Shown here: piece by piece, positions 17,678-26,186 of the stretch | How the letters are laid out: each line of letters starts with the position of its first letter | How positions within the stretch are numbered: position 1 is the first letter of the stretch | Source of the DNA: Paracoccus stylophorae | Lineage (GTDB): Bacteria > Pseudomonadota > Alphaproteobacteria > Rhodobacterales > Rhodobacteraceae | DNA: 64,000 nt | Assembly (NCBI RefSeq): GCF_028553765.1 | Contig: NZ_CP067134.1 | Coordinates: forward strand, 88,501 to 152,500 | Reading direction: 5' to 3' | The notes under the pieces: generated by a model | Told to the model about the DNA's origin: nothing | Seen by the model: only the letters and a program-made list of their open reading frames with translations | Databases searched by the model: none | Made by a program: the position numbers and the translations under genes

Positions 17678-18880
17678 ATGTTCAAGAGAATCATGGGACT
17701 TTTGGCTGGTGCCTGTCTGTGTGCCGGCCCCGCCGCCGCGCAGCAGCAGCCCGAGATGACGGTGATCCGCGCCGCCGTGCTGCGCGTCGATGATCCCGGC
17801 CTGCCGCCGATCTCGCGGCTGGATCTGCCGCCCGACGATCTGGGCTTTGCCGGCGCGCGGCTTGCGATCCAGGACAACGACACGACCGGCCGCTTCATGA
17901 ACCAGGATTTCGAAGCCGACGAGATCGCGGCCGACCCGGACTCCGCCGCGGCCCGGCTTGCCGGGCTTCTGGACGATGGCGTCCAGTTCGTCGTGGTGAT
18001 GGCCGACGACGCGACCACGCTGGCGCTGTCCGATCAGGCCGGCGACCGGGCGATGATCCTGAACGCGATGGCGCGCGGCGACGATCTGCGCGGCGCGGAT
18101 TGCCGGTTCAACACCATCCATGTCGCGCCCAGCCACGCCATGCTGGCCGATGCGCTGGCGCAGTTCCTGATCTGGAAGAACTGGCCGCGCTGGTTCCTGA
18201 TCCAGGGCAGCCACCCCGCCGACACCGCGCTGGCCGACGCCTATCGCCGCGCGGCGGCGAAATTCGGCGCGAAGATCGTCGAGGATCGCGTGTTCGAGGA
18301 TACCGGCGGCGCCCGGCGCACCGATTCGGGCCATGTGCAGGTCCAGCGCCAGATGCCCGTCTTCACGCAACGGGCCGCCGATCACGACGTCGTCGTGGCC
18401 GCGGACGAGGCCGATGTCTTCGCGCCCTATCTGCCCTATCAGGTCTGGGACCCGCGCCCCGTCACCGGCTCGGCCGGGCTGGTGCCGCGCAGCTGGCATC
18501 CCGCGATGGAATCCTGGGGCGCCTCGCAGTTCCAGAACCGGTTCGAGGAACTGGCCGGCCGCCCCATACGCGAGGCCGATTACCAGGCATGGCTGGCCCT
18601 GCGGATGATCGGCGAGGCGGCGACGCGCACGCAGTCGGGCGATCCGCAGGTGCTGCGCGATTTCATGCTGTCCGACCGGTTCGAGGTCGCGGGCTTCAAG
18701 GGCCAGAAACTGACCCTGCGCGACTGGGATCACCAGGTCCGTCAGCCGATCCTGCTGACCACGGGCGCGCTGACCGCCTCGGTCAGCCCGCAGGAACAGT
18801 TCCTGCACCAGACCAGCCAGCTTGACACACTGGGCATCGACCGCCCGGAAACCGAATGCCAGTTCCCGGAGGCGCCATGA
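17678..18880 (+). CDS. substrate-binding protein of the PQQ-dependent alcohol dehydrogenase-associated ABC system
   Basis: 400 residues; signal peptide ends near residue 21 (AGPAAA). It resembles the type I periplasmic binding proteins specific to PQQ-dependent alcohol oxidation clusters, with ADDATTLALSDQAG early and HPAMESWGASQFQNRFEELAGRPIREADYQAW in the C-terminal half. The ligand is unknown. The permease further down (21230-22051) is of the ABC-2 exporter class, so this protein may not be a conventional import receptor. GGGGAGC precedes the ATG. Confidence 0.87.
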   Translation: MFKRIMGLLAGACLCAGPAAAQQQPEMTVIRAAVLRVDDPGLPPISRLDLPPDDLGFAGARLAIQDNDTTGRFMNQDFEADEIAADPDSAAARLAGLLDDGVQFVVVMADDATTLALSDQAGDRAMILNAMARGDDLRGADCRFNTIHVAPSHAMLADALAQFLIWKNWPRWFLIQGSHPADTALADAYRRAAAKFGAKIVEDRVFEDTGGARRTDSGHVQVQRQMPVFTQRAADHDVVVAADEADVFAPYLPYQVWDPRPVTGSAGLVPRSWHPAMESWGASQFQNRFEELAGRPIREADYQAWLALRMIGEAATRTQSGDPQVLRDFMLSDRFEVAGFKGQKLTLRDWDHQVRQPILLTTGALTASVSPQEQFLHQTSQLDTLGIDRPETECQFPEAP

Positions 18881-19836
18881 GACATCTGCTTACCCTGATC
18901 CTGTGCCTTGCCGCCGCGCCCGCGATGGCCAACCGCGTCTTCGTCAGCAACGAAAAGGGCAACGACGTCACCGTTCTGGACAGCGACACGCTGGAGGTGA
19001 TCGGCACCTATCCGGTCGGCAACCGCCCGCGCGGCATCACCATCAGCCCGGACGGCTCCGAACTCTATGTCTGCGCCTCGGACGACGATCTGGTGCGCGT
19101 CTTCGACCCCGAAACCATGGAGGAGCTGCACACCCTGCCCTCGGGTCCGGACCCGGAACTGTTCGTGCTGCACCCGTCGGGAAACCCGCTCTATATCGCG
19201 AACGAGGACGACAACCTCGTGACCGTGGTAGACACCGAAACCCATCAGGTGCTGGCCGAGATCCCGGTGGGCGTCGAACCCGAGGGGATGGGCGTCAGCC
19301 CCGACGGCAAGGTGGTCATCAACACCTCGGAAACCACCAACATGGCGCATTTCATCGACACCGACAGTTTCGAGATTTTCGCCAACGTGCTGGTCGATTC
19401 GCGCCCGCGCTTTGCCGAATACAACCATGACGGCAGCAAGCTGTATGTCAGCGCCGAGATCGGCGGCACGGTCAGCGTGATCGACCCCGAAAGCCAGCAG
19501 ATCGTCCACAAGATCGAATTCGACATTCCGGGCGTTCTGCCCGAGGCGATCCAGCCCGTGGGCGTGCGCGTGACGCAGGACGGCAGGAAGGTGTTCGTGG
19601 CCCTGGGGCCGGCCAATCGCGTCGCCATCGTCGATGGCGAGACCGATCGGGTCACCGATTATCTGCTGGTCGGGCAGCGCGTCTGGCAGATGGCCTTCAC
19701 CCCGGACGAGAAATACCTGTTCACCACCAACGGCAACTCGAACGACGTGTCGGTGATCGACGTGGCGGCCGAACGGGTGGTGAAATCCGTGCCCGTCGGC
19801 CAGCAGCCATGGGGCGTGGTGGTGGCGCCGGACTGA
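18877..19836 (+). CDS. PQQ-dependent catabolism-associated beta-propeller protein
   Basis: 319 residues from ATG 18877 (GGAGG upstream), signal peptide ending PAMA. The remainder is a run of YVTN-type blades, each with a pattern like VxVxDxxTxEVxxxIPVGxxPxGxxxSPDG, consistent with a seven-bladed periplasmic propeller. It overlaps the binding-protein stop by 4 nt. No enzymatic residues are recognised; a scaffold or binding role in the XoxF system is the likely reading. Confidence 0.88.
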   Translation: MRHLLTLILCLAAAPAMANRVFVSNEKGNDVTVLDSDTLEVIGTYPVGNRPRGITISPDGSELYVCASDDDLVRVFDPETMEELHTLPSGPDPELFVLHPSGNPLYIANEDDNLVTVVDTETHQVLAEIPVGVEPEGMGVSPDGKVVINTSETTNMAHFIDTDSFEIFANVLVDSRPRFAEYNHDGSKLYVSAEIGGTVSVIDPESQQIVHKIEFDIPGVLPEAIQPVGVRVTQDGRKVFVALGPANRVAIVDGETDRVTDYLLVGQRVWQMAFTPDEKYLFTTNGNSNDVSVIDVAAERVVKSVPVGQQPWGVVVAPD

Positions 19837-19861
19837 TGCACCCGAAGACAGGAGGAATGAG

Positions 19862-20443
19862 ATGACCAACGACCTGACCCGCCTGCTGGCGATCCTGATG
19901 CTGGGCGCGGGGCTGTCCTCGGCCGCCATGGCGCAGGACACCGCCCCCGACGCCGCCGAACCGGGGGCGTCCGCGACCATGGAACAGGACGACGACGACG
20001 ATGATGATGATGATGACGACGACGATGAGGCGGAAGCCGATGGCGCCGGCCTGCACGAGGCCAGCGGCAAGTTCGATTACGGCTTTGCCGGCCTGCTGGA
20101 CCGCGCCAACCGCAGCGATCTGGCGCCGCTGACGCTGGCCGCGGGCCAGCCCGTGGCCGCGGCCGAATACACGCTGGCCTCGGGCGGGTATTACCGCATC
20201 GACATCAATGCCGACGGCAGCCAGGAACTGGCGCTGTCGGGGGGCGATTTCTTTCGCGCGGTCTGGGTCAACGAACTGGTCGTCAACGATATCGAGATCC
20301 GGCCGATGGGCGTCCACAGCCTTGAATTCGACGATGCCGGCACCGCCACGATGAGCTTTGTGGCCATCGTGCCCGGCCGCTATACGCTGTCGGTGCCCGG
20401 CTCGTCGGGCGAAACGATGCAGGCGGTGTTCAACATCCGCTGA
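19862..20443 (+). CDS. secreted protein with 13-aspartate tract, unknown function
   Basis: 193 residues with an AGGAGG ribosome site and a signal peptide of about 24 residues (AAMA). Residues 43-55 are thirteen consecutive aspartates followed by EAEAD, a strongly metal-attracting segment. The C-terminal part, about residues 65-193, is a beta-rich domain (YYRIDINADGSQELALSGG, VAIVPGRYTLSVPG) with a cupredoxin-like look but no cysteine and no type 1 copper ligand set. It lies between the propeller and ATPase genes of the XoxF region. A role in binding or buffering lanthanide ions is an attractive inference, not shown. Confidence 0.8.
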   Translation: MTNDLTRLLAILMLGAGLSSAAMAQDTAPDAAEPGASATMEQDDDDDDDDDDDDDEAEADGAGLHEASGKFDYGFAGLLDRANRSDLAPLTLAAGQPVAAAEYTLASGGYYRIDINADGSQELALSGGDFFRAVWVNELVVNDIEIRPMGVHSLEFDDAGTATMSFVAIVPGRYTLSVPGSSGETMQAVFNIR

Positions 20444-20507
20444 CCGGGCCGGCACCGGCCCCTTGAACAGGAAGGAACGGGCGGGGCCGCGATGCCCTGC
20501 CACCGAC

Positions 20508-21233
20508 ATGACCCCCGACGCGCTTGCCATCGACAATGTCAGCCACAGCTTTGGCCGCGTGCAGGCGCTGTCCGATGTGTCGCTGCGGGTCCGGCGCGGC
20601 GGGTTCACCGCGCTTCTGGGCGTGAACGGTGCGGGCAAGACGACGCTGTTTTCGCTGATCACCCGGCTTTACGACAACCGCTCGGGCACGATCCGCGTGG
20701 CCGGGTACGATCTGCGCGCGCGACCCGCGCAGGCGCTGGCGCGCCTGGGCGTGGTCTTTCAGACCCGCGCGATGGATGCCGATCTCAGCGTGCGCCAGAA
20801 CCTGGCCTATCACGCCAGCCTGCACGGCATCCCCGCGCGCACGGCGCGCGCCCGGATCCAGCATGTGCTGGACCAGGTGGACCTGACCGACAAGGGCCAC
20901 GACCGCGTCGGTGCGCTGTCGGGCGGCCAGCAGCGCCGGGCCGAGATCGCGCGCGCCCTGATCCACCAGCCCGACATCCTGCTGCTGGACGAGGCGACGG
21001 CCGGGCTGGACGTGAAATCGCGCGCCGAGGTGCTGGCCCTGACCCGCCGCCTGATCGCGCAGAACCAGGTCTCGGCCCTGTGGGCCACCCATATCCTCGA
21101 CGAGATCCAGCCCGACGACGATCTGGTCATCCTGCATCAGGGCCGCGTGCTGCGTCAGGGCCGCGCCGACGGGATCGCCGGCCGGCAGGGGCTGACGCAG
21201 GCGTTTCTGGACTTGACCGGGGTGGTCACATGA
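20508..21233 (+). CDS. ABC transporter ATP-binding protein, PQQ-dependent alcohol dehydrogenase system
   Basis: 241 residues from ATG 20508. Walker A GVNGAGKTT at 38-46, signature LSGGQQRRAEIARAL, Walker B ILLLDEAT followed by AGLDVKSR, and the switch WATH. Subfamily features resemble exporter-type (DrrA/NodI-like) ATPases. The stop overlaps the permease start as ATGA. Neighbouring genes place it in the alcohol-oxidation ABC system. Confidence 0.92.
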   Translation: MTPDALAIDNVSHSFGRVQALSDVSLRVRRGGFTALLGVNGAGKTTLFSLITRLYDNRSGTIRVAGYDLRARPAQALARLGVVFQTRAMDADLSVRQNLAYHASLHGIPARTARARIQHVLDQVDLTDKGHDRVGALSGGQQRRAEIARALIHQPDILLLDEATAGLDVKSRAEVLALTRRLIAQNQVSALWATHILDEIQPDDDLVILHQGRVLRQGRADGIAGRQGLTQAFLDLTGVVT

Positions 21234-22051
21234 CCGACATCGCCTTTCCGCCGCGCGCCTGGGCGGTGGCGTTCACCGGCATCACCCGGCGCGAGACGCT
21301 GCGTTTCGTCAATCAGCGCGGCCGGTTTCTGGCCGCGCTGGTGCGTCCGCTGGTCTGGCTGTTCATCTTCGCCGCCGGGTTCCGCGCCATCCTGGGCCTG
21401 TCGATCACGCCGCCCTATCAGACCTATGTGCTGTACGAGGTCTACGTGACGCCCGGACTGTGCGCGATGATCCAGCTGTTCAACGGCATGCAATCGTCGC
21501 TGTCGATGGTCTATGACCGCGAAACCGGGGCGATGCGGACCCTGCTGGTCAGCCCGTTTCCGCGCTGGTTCCTGCTGGCCGCGAAACTGGTCGCGGGCGT
21601 CTTCGTGTCGCTGATCCAGGTCTATACGTTTCTGGCGATCGCATGGTTCTGGGACGTGCGGCCGCCGGTCTGGGGCTATCTGGCGGTGCTGCCGGCGCTG
21701 ATCCTGTCGGGGCTGATGCTGGGGGCGATGGGGCTGTTCCTGTCCTCGGCCATCCGCCAGCTGGAAAATTTCGCCGGGGTGATGAACTTCGTGATCTTCC
21801 CGATGTTCTTCGCGTCCTCGGCGCTGTATCCGCTGTGGCGGATGCGCGAAAGCTCGACCCTGCTGCACGACATCTGCGCCATCAATCCCTTTACCCACGC
21901 CGTCGAACTGATCCGCTTCGCGCTGTATCTTCAGGTGAACTGGCTGTCGCTGGCGGTGGTGGCGGGGTGTCTGGCGGCGTTTTTCGGCGGCGCGGTCTTG
22001 ATGTACGATCCCGCCAAGGGGCTGTGGACCCGCAGAAAGGGGGCAAGATGA
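21230..22051 (+). CDS. ABC-2 type permease, PQQ-dependent alcohol dehydrogenase system
   Basis: 273 residues. About six membrane segments, with the ABC-2 family blocks QLFNGMQSSLSMVYDRETGAMRTLLVSPFPRWFLLAAK and FPMFFASSALYPLW. ABC-2 permeases normally export, which sits oddly with the periplasmic binding protein in the same operon. It overlaps both neighbours by 4 nt. Confidence 0.92.
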   Translation: MTDIAFPPRAWAVAFTGITRRETLRFVNQRGRFLAALVRPLVWLFIFAAGFRAILGLSITPPYQTYVLYEVYVTPGLCAMIQLFNGMQSSLSMVYDRETGAMRTLLVSPFPRWFLLAAKLVAGVFVSLIQVYTFLAIAWFWDVRPPVWGYLAVLPALILSGLMLGAMGLFLSSAIRQLENFAGVMNFVIFPMFFASSALYPLWRMRESSTLLHDICAINPFTHAVELIRFALYLQVNWLSLAVVAGCLAAFFGGAVLMYDPAKGLWTRRKGAR

Positions 22052-22641
22052 GACCGATCCTTGCGCTGATCGCCGCGCTGGCGGCCGGCCCGGCCCTTGC
22101 GGCCGGCGGCACCGATCCCGAATGGCCCTGCGTCCAGGTGCTGCAACCGCATCTGTCGCTGGGCCAGATCTGGGCCGGTCCGGTGCCCGACGACCGCACC
22201 GCCGACCTGGCCCGCGATCCGCAGATCGCGGCGCTGGCGCAGCGGCTGGAACAGCGCCGCCTGCCCATCGAGGATGCCGAGGCCGCGATTGCCGATTTCG
22301 CAGCCGATGCCGACAACGCCCGGCTGACCGCGCTGATGCAGGCGATCTTCGACCGGATTCAGCCCGACCGCAGCGCCCTGATCGCCGGCATCGCCCGATA
22401 CGGTCGCCAGCAGGTCGATCTGGCCCGCCGGATCGAGGATCGGCGCGCCCGCATCGACCGGCTGATGGCGCAAGACAGCCCCGATTTCGACGCCGTCGAC
22501 GCCGAGGAAAAGGCGCTGGACTGGGACGAACGCATCTTCACCGAACGCCAGCAATCGCTGACCTATGTCTGCGAAACCCCGGTGATCCTGGAACAGCGCG
22601 CCTTCGCGCTGGCCCGCGCCATCGCCAGCCATCTGGACTGA
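22048..22641 (+). CDS. secreted helical protein of the ABC/XoxF region, unknown function
   Basis: 197 residues, signal peptide ending PALA near residue 18. The mature part is almost entirely helical and charged, with two cysteines, C28 and C175, that could form a disulphide. No family with known function is recognised. The 4-nt overlap with the permease gene suggests a stoichiometric partner of the ABC system in the periplasm. It is the last gene of the methylotrophy run; a GC-rich inverted repeat (TCGCGG at 22642-22647 with CCGCGA at 22659-22664) follows. Confidence 0.75.
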   Translation: MRPILALIAALAAGPALAAGGTDPEWPCVQVLQPHLSLGQIWAGPVPDDRTADLARDPQIAALAQRLEQRRLPIEDAEAAIADFAADADNARLTALMQAIFDRIQPDRSALIAGIARYGRQQVDLARRIEDRRARIDRLMAQDSPDFDAVDAEEKALDWDERIFTERQQSLTYVCETPVILEQRAFALARAIASHLD

Positions 22642-22753
22642 TCGCGGGGCCGCGCGCGCCGCGAAATCGGCGCGGCGGGCTTGATCGGCGCGCGGTTTCC
22701 GCCCAAGGATCGTGAGGCCGGGCCACGCGCGGCGCGAAAACAGGGGGGATGGA

Positions 22754-23659
22754 ATGGTCGCGATCATCGGTGCCGAGGCAGAGGACCGTCTGGACTGGCT
22801 TGCCCTGACCGACGCGCTGGCCCACGGCCACACCCTGCCCATGGCCGAGGTGGCCGACAGCTTTCTTTATCGCGGCGAGGATACGTTGCTGACCCGGTCG
22901 GCCTGGATCGACGGGCTGGGGCTTGCGATCAAGCCGGCGACGGTGTTTCCCGGCAACCCCCGCGCCGGCCTGCCGATGGTGAACGGCGCGGTGACGCTGC
23001 TTGACGACCGGACCGGCCAGCTTCAGGCGCTGGTCGATTTCCATCTGGTGACCCGCTGGAAGACCGCCGGCGACAGCCTGCTGTCGGCGCGGCGTCTGGC
23101 GCGACCCGATGCGCGGCAGGCGCTGATCGTGGGGGCGGGCAAGGTCGCCGCCTCGATGGTGCTGGCCTATCGCGCGGCTTTCCCCGACATCCGCATCGCC
23201 ATCTGGAACCGCACCGCCAGCGCCGCCGCCGATCTGGCCGCCCGCATGAACGCCGAGGCCACGCAGGATCTGCCGGAGGCCGTGGCTGCCGCCGACCTGA
23301 TCGCCACCACCACCATGGCGCGCGACCCCGTGATCCGCGGCGCATGGCTGAAACCCGGCACGCATCTGGACCTGATCGGCGCCTATCGCCCCGACATGCG
23401 CGAGGTGGACGACGAGGCCCTGCGCCGCGCCCGCCTGTTCGTGGACAGCCGCAAGACCACCATCGGCCATATCGGAGAGATCCAGATCCCGCTGGACCAA
23501 GGCGTCATCGCCGAATCCGACATTCTGGCCGATTTCTACGATCTGGCCTCGGGCGCCTATGCGCGCCTCTCGGATGACGAGATCACCATCGCCAAGAACG
23601 GCGGCGGCGCGCATCTGGACCTGATGACCGCGCGCTATATCCTTGATGCGGCCGCCTAA
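22754..23659 (+). CDS. ornithine cyclodeaminase / mu-crystallin family protein
   Basis: 301 residues from the ATG at 22754, just after AGGGGGG. The NAD-binding loop ALIVGAGKVAASM lies near residue 127, and the HVV-type family blocks (DFHLVTRWKTAGDSLLSARRLARPD, HLDLIGAYRPDMREVDDEAL) are clear. Members include ornithine cyclodeaminase, alanine dehydrogenase and pyrroline-2-carboxylate reductase; which one this is cannot be decided. Its stop overlaps the convergent Na/Pi transporter gene by 4 bp. Confidence 0.85.
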   Translation: MVAIIGAEAEDRLDWLALTDALAHGHTLPMAEVADSFLYRGEDTLLTRSAWIDGLGLAIKPATVFPGNPRAGLPMVNGAVTLLDDRTGQLQALVDFHLVTRWKTAGDSLLSARRLARPDARQALIVGAGKVAASMVLAYRAAFPDIRIAIWNRTASAAADLAARMNAEATQDLPEAVAAADLIATTTMARDPVIRGAWLKPGTHLDLIGAYRPDMREVDDEALRRARLFVDSRKTTIGHIGEIQIPLDQGVIAESDILADFYDLASGAYARLSDDEITIAKNGGGAHLDLMTARYILDAAA

Positions 23660-25284
23660 CCCTCGCGCAGGCGGCTTTCGACCAGCAGACCCTCCTCGTC
23701 CAGAATCGGATGCGCCACCGCCACGACATGGGCGTTGATCCGTTTCAGGTCGCGCAGCATGTCGAGGTGCAGCGACGAGGTGTCGTGCGATTCCTCGCGC
23801 CCCTCGCGCAGGCGGATCAGGTGGCGCTGGGCCGACTGGCGCTCGACATTGCGGATGTCGATCTTGGCCTCCATCAGGCGGCGGGCCAGATCGCGGTCGC
23901 GGGTCATGAAGACGGTCTGCGCCATGCGCAGGTTTTCCTGCGTCATCAGGAACATCCGGTCCAGCTCGGCATACCCCTCGTCCGAGAACCACAGCCCCAG
24001 CCCGATCTTCTTGCGCACCTCGGGCGCCAGGTTGCGGTCGATGATGTCGCCGATATGTTCCAGATTGATCACGTAATCCAGAATCGTGATCGACCGGCGC
24101 TTGTCCTCTTCGCTGGCCTCGCGGCCCAGACGCGACAGATACGACTTGACCTGATGCTGCCTTCGGTCGACGCGCTTTTCCTGCGCCGCGACCTCGGCCA
24201 GCGGGGCGGGGTCGTTGCTTTGAAAGGCGTCGCGCGTCTGGTTCAGCATCCGCTCGATCGCGTCGCCGATGGCCAGCGCCTCGCGGCTGGCCCCGGCCAG
24301 CGCCAGCGGCGGCGTCTCCAGCGCGCTTTCGTCCAGCCATTGCGGCGCCATGTCGTCGGGCAGATCCTCGATCGGCAGCATGCGCGCCACCAGCCGCGTC
24401 ACCAGCCCGGTAAAGGGCCAGATCGTCGCCGCCAGCGCGATGTTGAACAGAAGATGCGCCTCGACCGCCAGATCGGTGCGCGGAAACGGCAGCATCCCGA
24501 TGGCCTCGCCCGCCGGCCCGGCCAGCGGCAGCACCGCCAGACAGCCGATGGCGCGCACCACCAGATTGCCCACCGTCAGCCGCCGCGCCGCGACCGAGGA
24601 ACGCAGCGTCGCCAGAACCGGCGGCACCGCCCCGCCCAGATTGGCGCCCAGCACCAGCACGATGGTCAGCCCCGGCCCGACCCCAAGCGTCAGGATCAGC
24701 AGCACCGCGGCCAGCGACGACGAACAGATCACCGCCAGCCCGGCGGCAAACAGCATCGCGACCGGCCAGGCATCGTCCAGCATGGCCAGAAACGCGGCCA
24801 TCGCGGGCGCGTTGCGCAGCGGCTCGGTCGCCACCGACAGCAGCGTCAGCGAAATCAGCATCAGCCCGATGCCGATCAGCGCCCTGCCGCTGCCCGACAT
24901 CGAGGCGCGCGGCTGGCGCGCCAGAACATAGCCGACAAACAGCAGCCCCGGCGCGATCGCCTCGATCCCCGCCGACACGATCAGCGCGGTCAGCGCGGTG
25001 CCCACATTCGCGCCCAGCAACGCGATCTGCGCCATGCGCGCCCGGATCATGCCGCGTTCCACGAAGGACGCGGTCATCAGCGCCGTCGCGGTCGAACTTT
25101 GCAGCCCCAGCGTCGCGATCAGCCCCGACAGGAAGGCGCGCGGCCCGGTGCGCGTCCCCAGACCCAGGGCCGTCTTTAGCTTGACGCCGAAGGCATCGGT
25201 CATGCCGTCCCTGACCAGCCGCAGCCCGAACAGCAACAGCGCCACCGCGCCTGCAAGCTGAAAAAAGACCGTCAGCGACCCCAA
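23656..25284 (-). CDS. Na/phosphate cotransporter family protein with C-terminal PhoU-like domain
   Basis: 542 residues. The first ~330 hold the two inverted Na/Pi-cotransporter repeats (GLQSSTATALMTASFVERG and the later GANLGGAVPPVLATL). Residues after ~340 form a helical PhoU-like cytoplasmic domain (INLEHIGDIIDRNLAPEV). The family takes up phosphate with sodium, or exports it in the YjbB case. No ATG fits; TTG at 25284 is the only plausible start, and a start further down would cut the first membrane helix. The message may be longer than annotated. Confidence 0.88.
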   Translation of the reverse strand: MGSLTVFFQLAGAVALLLFGLRLVRDGMTDAFGVKLKTALGLGTRTGPRAFLSGLIATLGLQSSTATALMTASFVERGMIRARMAQIALLGANVGTALTALIVSAGIEAIAPGLLFVGYVLARQPRASMSGSGRALIGIGLMLISLTLLSVATEPLRNAPAMAAFLAMLDDAWPVAMLFAAGLAVICSSSLAAVLLILTLGVGPGLTIVLVLGANLGGAVPPVLATLRSSVAARRLTVGNLVVRAIGCLAVLPLAGPAGEAIGMLPFPRTDLAVEAHLLFNIALAATIWPFTGLVTRLVARMLPIEDLPDDMAPQWLDESALETPPLALAGASREALAIGDAIERMLNQTRDAFQSNDPAPLAEVAAQEKRVDRRQHQVKSYLSRLGREASEEDKRRSITILDYVINLEHIGDIIDRNLAPEVRKKIGLGLWFSDEGYAELDRMFLMTQENLRMAQTVFMTRDRDLARRLMEAKIDIRNVERQSAQRHLIRLREGREESHDTSSLHLDMLRDLKRINAHVVAVAHPILDEEGLLVESRLREG

Positions 25285-25431
25285 TTCCCGCGCGCCCCCC
25301 TCATCCGTGACATCCGATTTTTGACTGAAAAGTCCAAATAAAAGGTGAACACGGATCCCGCAAAGTCAAGGGCTTCGTCCCGGCGGCGCGGATCTGCCGG
25401 GCCGCTTGGCCCCCGCGCCAGCGGCGCAGGC

Positions 25432-26124
25432 TCAGCGGCGCGGGCGGCTGGGCGCGGTCCAGGGCCGGATCTCGGCCTCCATCCAGGTGCCGTGGGCGGC
25501 GTTGGGAAACATGATCCAGTCGTCGCCGAAGCGGTCGGCATGTTCCTCGGCCAGGCGGTGCTGATCGTCCAGCCCGACCCCCGCAAAGGCGCCGTGGAAA
25601 TCATGCAGCGTGTCGCCCAGTTGCAGGATGATGCGGTGGTCGCGTTCGATGGCGGCGCGGCGTTCGGCCTTGGGCGGGCCGAACAGCTGCACGTGATCGG
25701 CGCTGACCTGCGGCAGGTTCAGCCGCGACAGCGTGGCGATGGTCGCCAGCTTGTTTTCGTTGAAACGGTCCGAGACATAGAAAATCGTCACCCCCAGACG
25801 GTCGGCCAGATCGAAGAAATCGGCCGCGCCGGGGATCAGGTGCGGATCGCCCTCGCGTTCCCATAATTTCCAGGTTTCGACATTGTCGCCCTGATGGGTC
25901 ATGGCGTGGGCCATGATCGCGGTGTTGTCCAGGATCGTCTCGTCGATGTCGCTGACCACGGCCAGACCGGCGCCGCGACCGCCCGCCGCATCCACCGCCG
26001 CGCGCAGCCGCAGCGTCGCCAGCGCATAGCACTGGCGTTGCAGCATCCGCACCTCGGCCGAACGCTGCTGGTAACGGATCGCCATGGCATGTTCGCGCGG
26101 GTGGCGCCGGATCGTGTCGCTCAT
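25432..26124 (-). CDS. HAD-superfamily acid phosphatase, lipoprotein e(P4)-like, without signal peptide
   Basis: 230 residues. The HAD nucleophile motif is D59-I-D61-ET, with the later motifs YVSDR and LGDTLHDF. It is strongly similar to the next gene upstream (26187-26960) through nearly the whole length (RYQQRSAEVRMLQRQCY versus RFQQQSAEIRALQRQAF). Unlike that paralogue it has no signal peptide, so it should be cytoplasmic. The likely activity is non-specific phosphomonoester hydrolysis. Confidence 0.85.
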   Translation of the reverse strand: MSDTIRRHPREHAMAIRYQQRSAEVRMLQRQCYALATLRLRAAVDAAGGRGAGLAVVSDIDETILDNTAIMAHAMTHQGDNVETWKLWEREGDPHLIPGAADFFDLADRLGVTIFYVSDRFNENKLATIATLSRLNLPQVSADHVQLFGPPKAERRAAIERDHRIILQLGDTLHDFHGAFAGVGLDDQHRLAEEHADRFGDDWIMFPNAAHGTWMEAEIRPWTAPSRPRR

Positions 26125-26186
26125 CAGGGGTCCTTCATGCTGCGCGGCGGACGCTAGGGCCGCCGCGCGAAAAGGTCAAACCGCGC

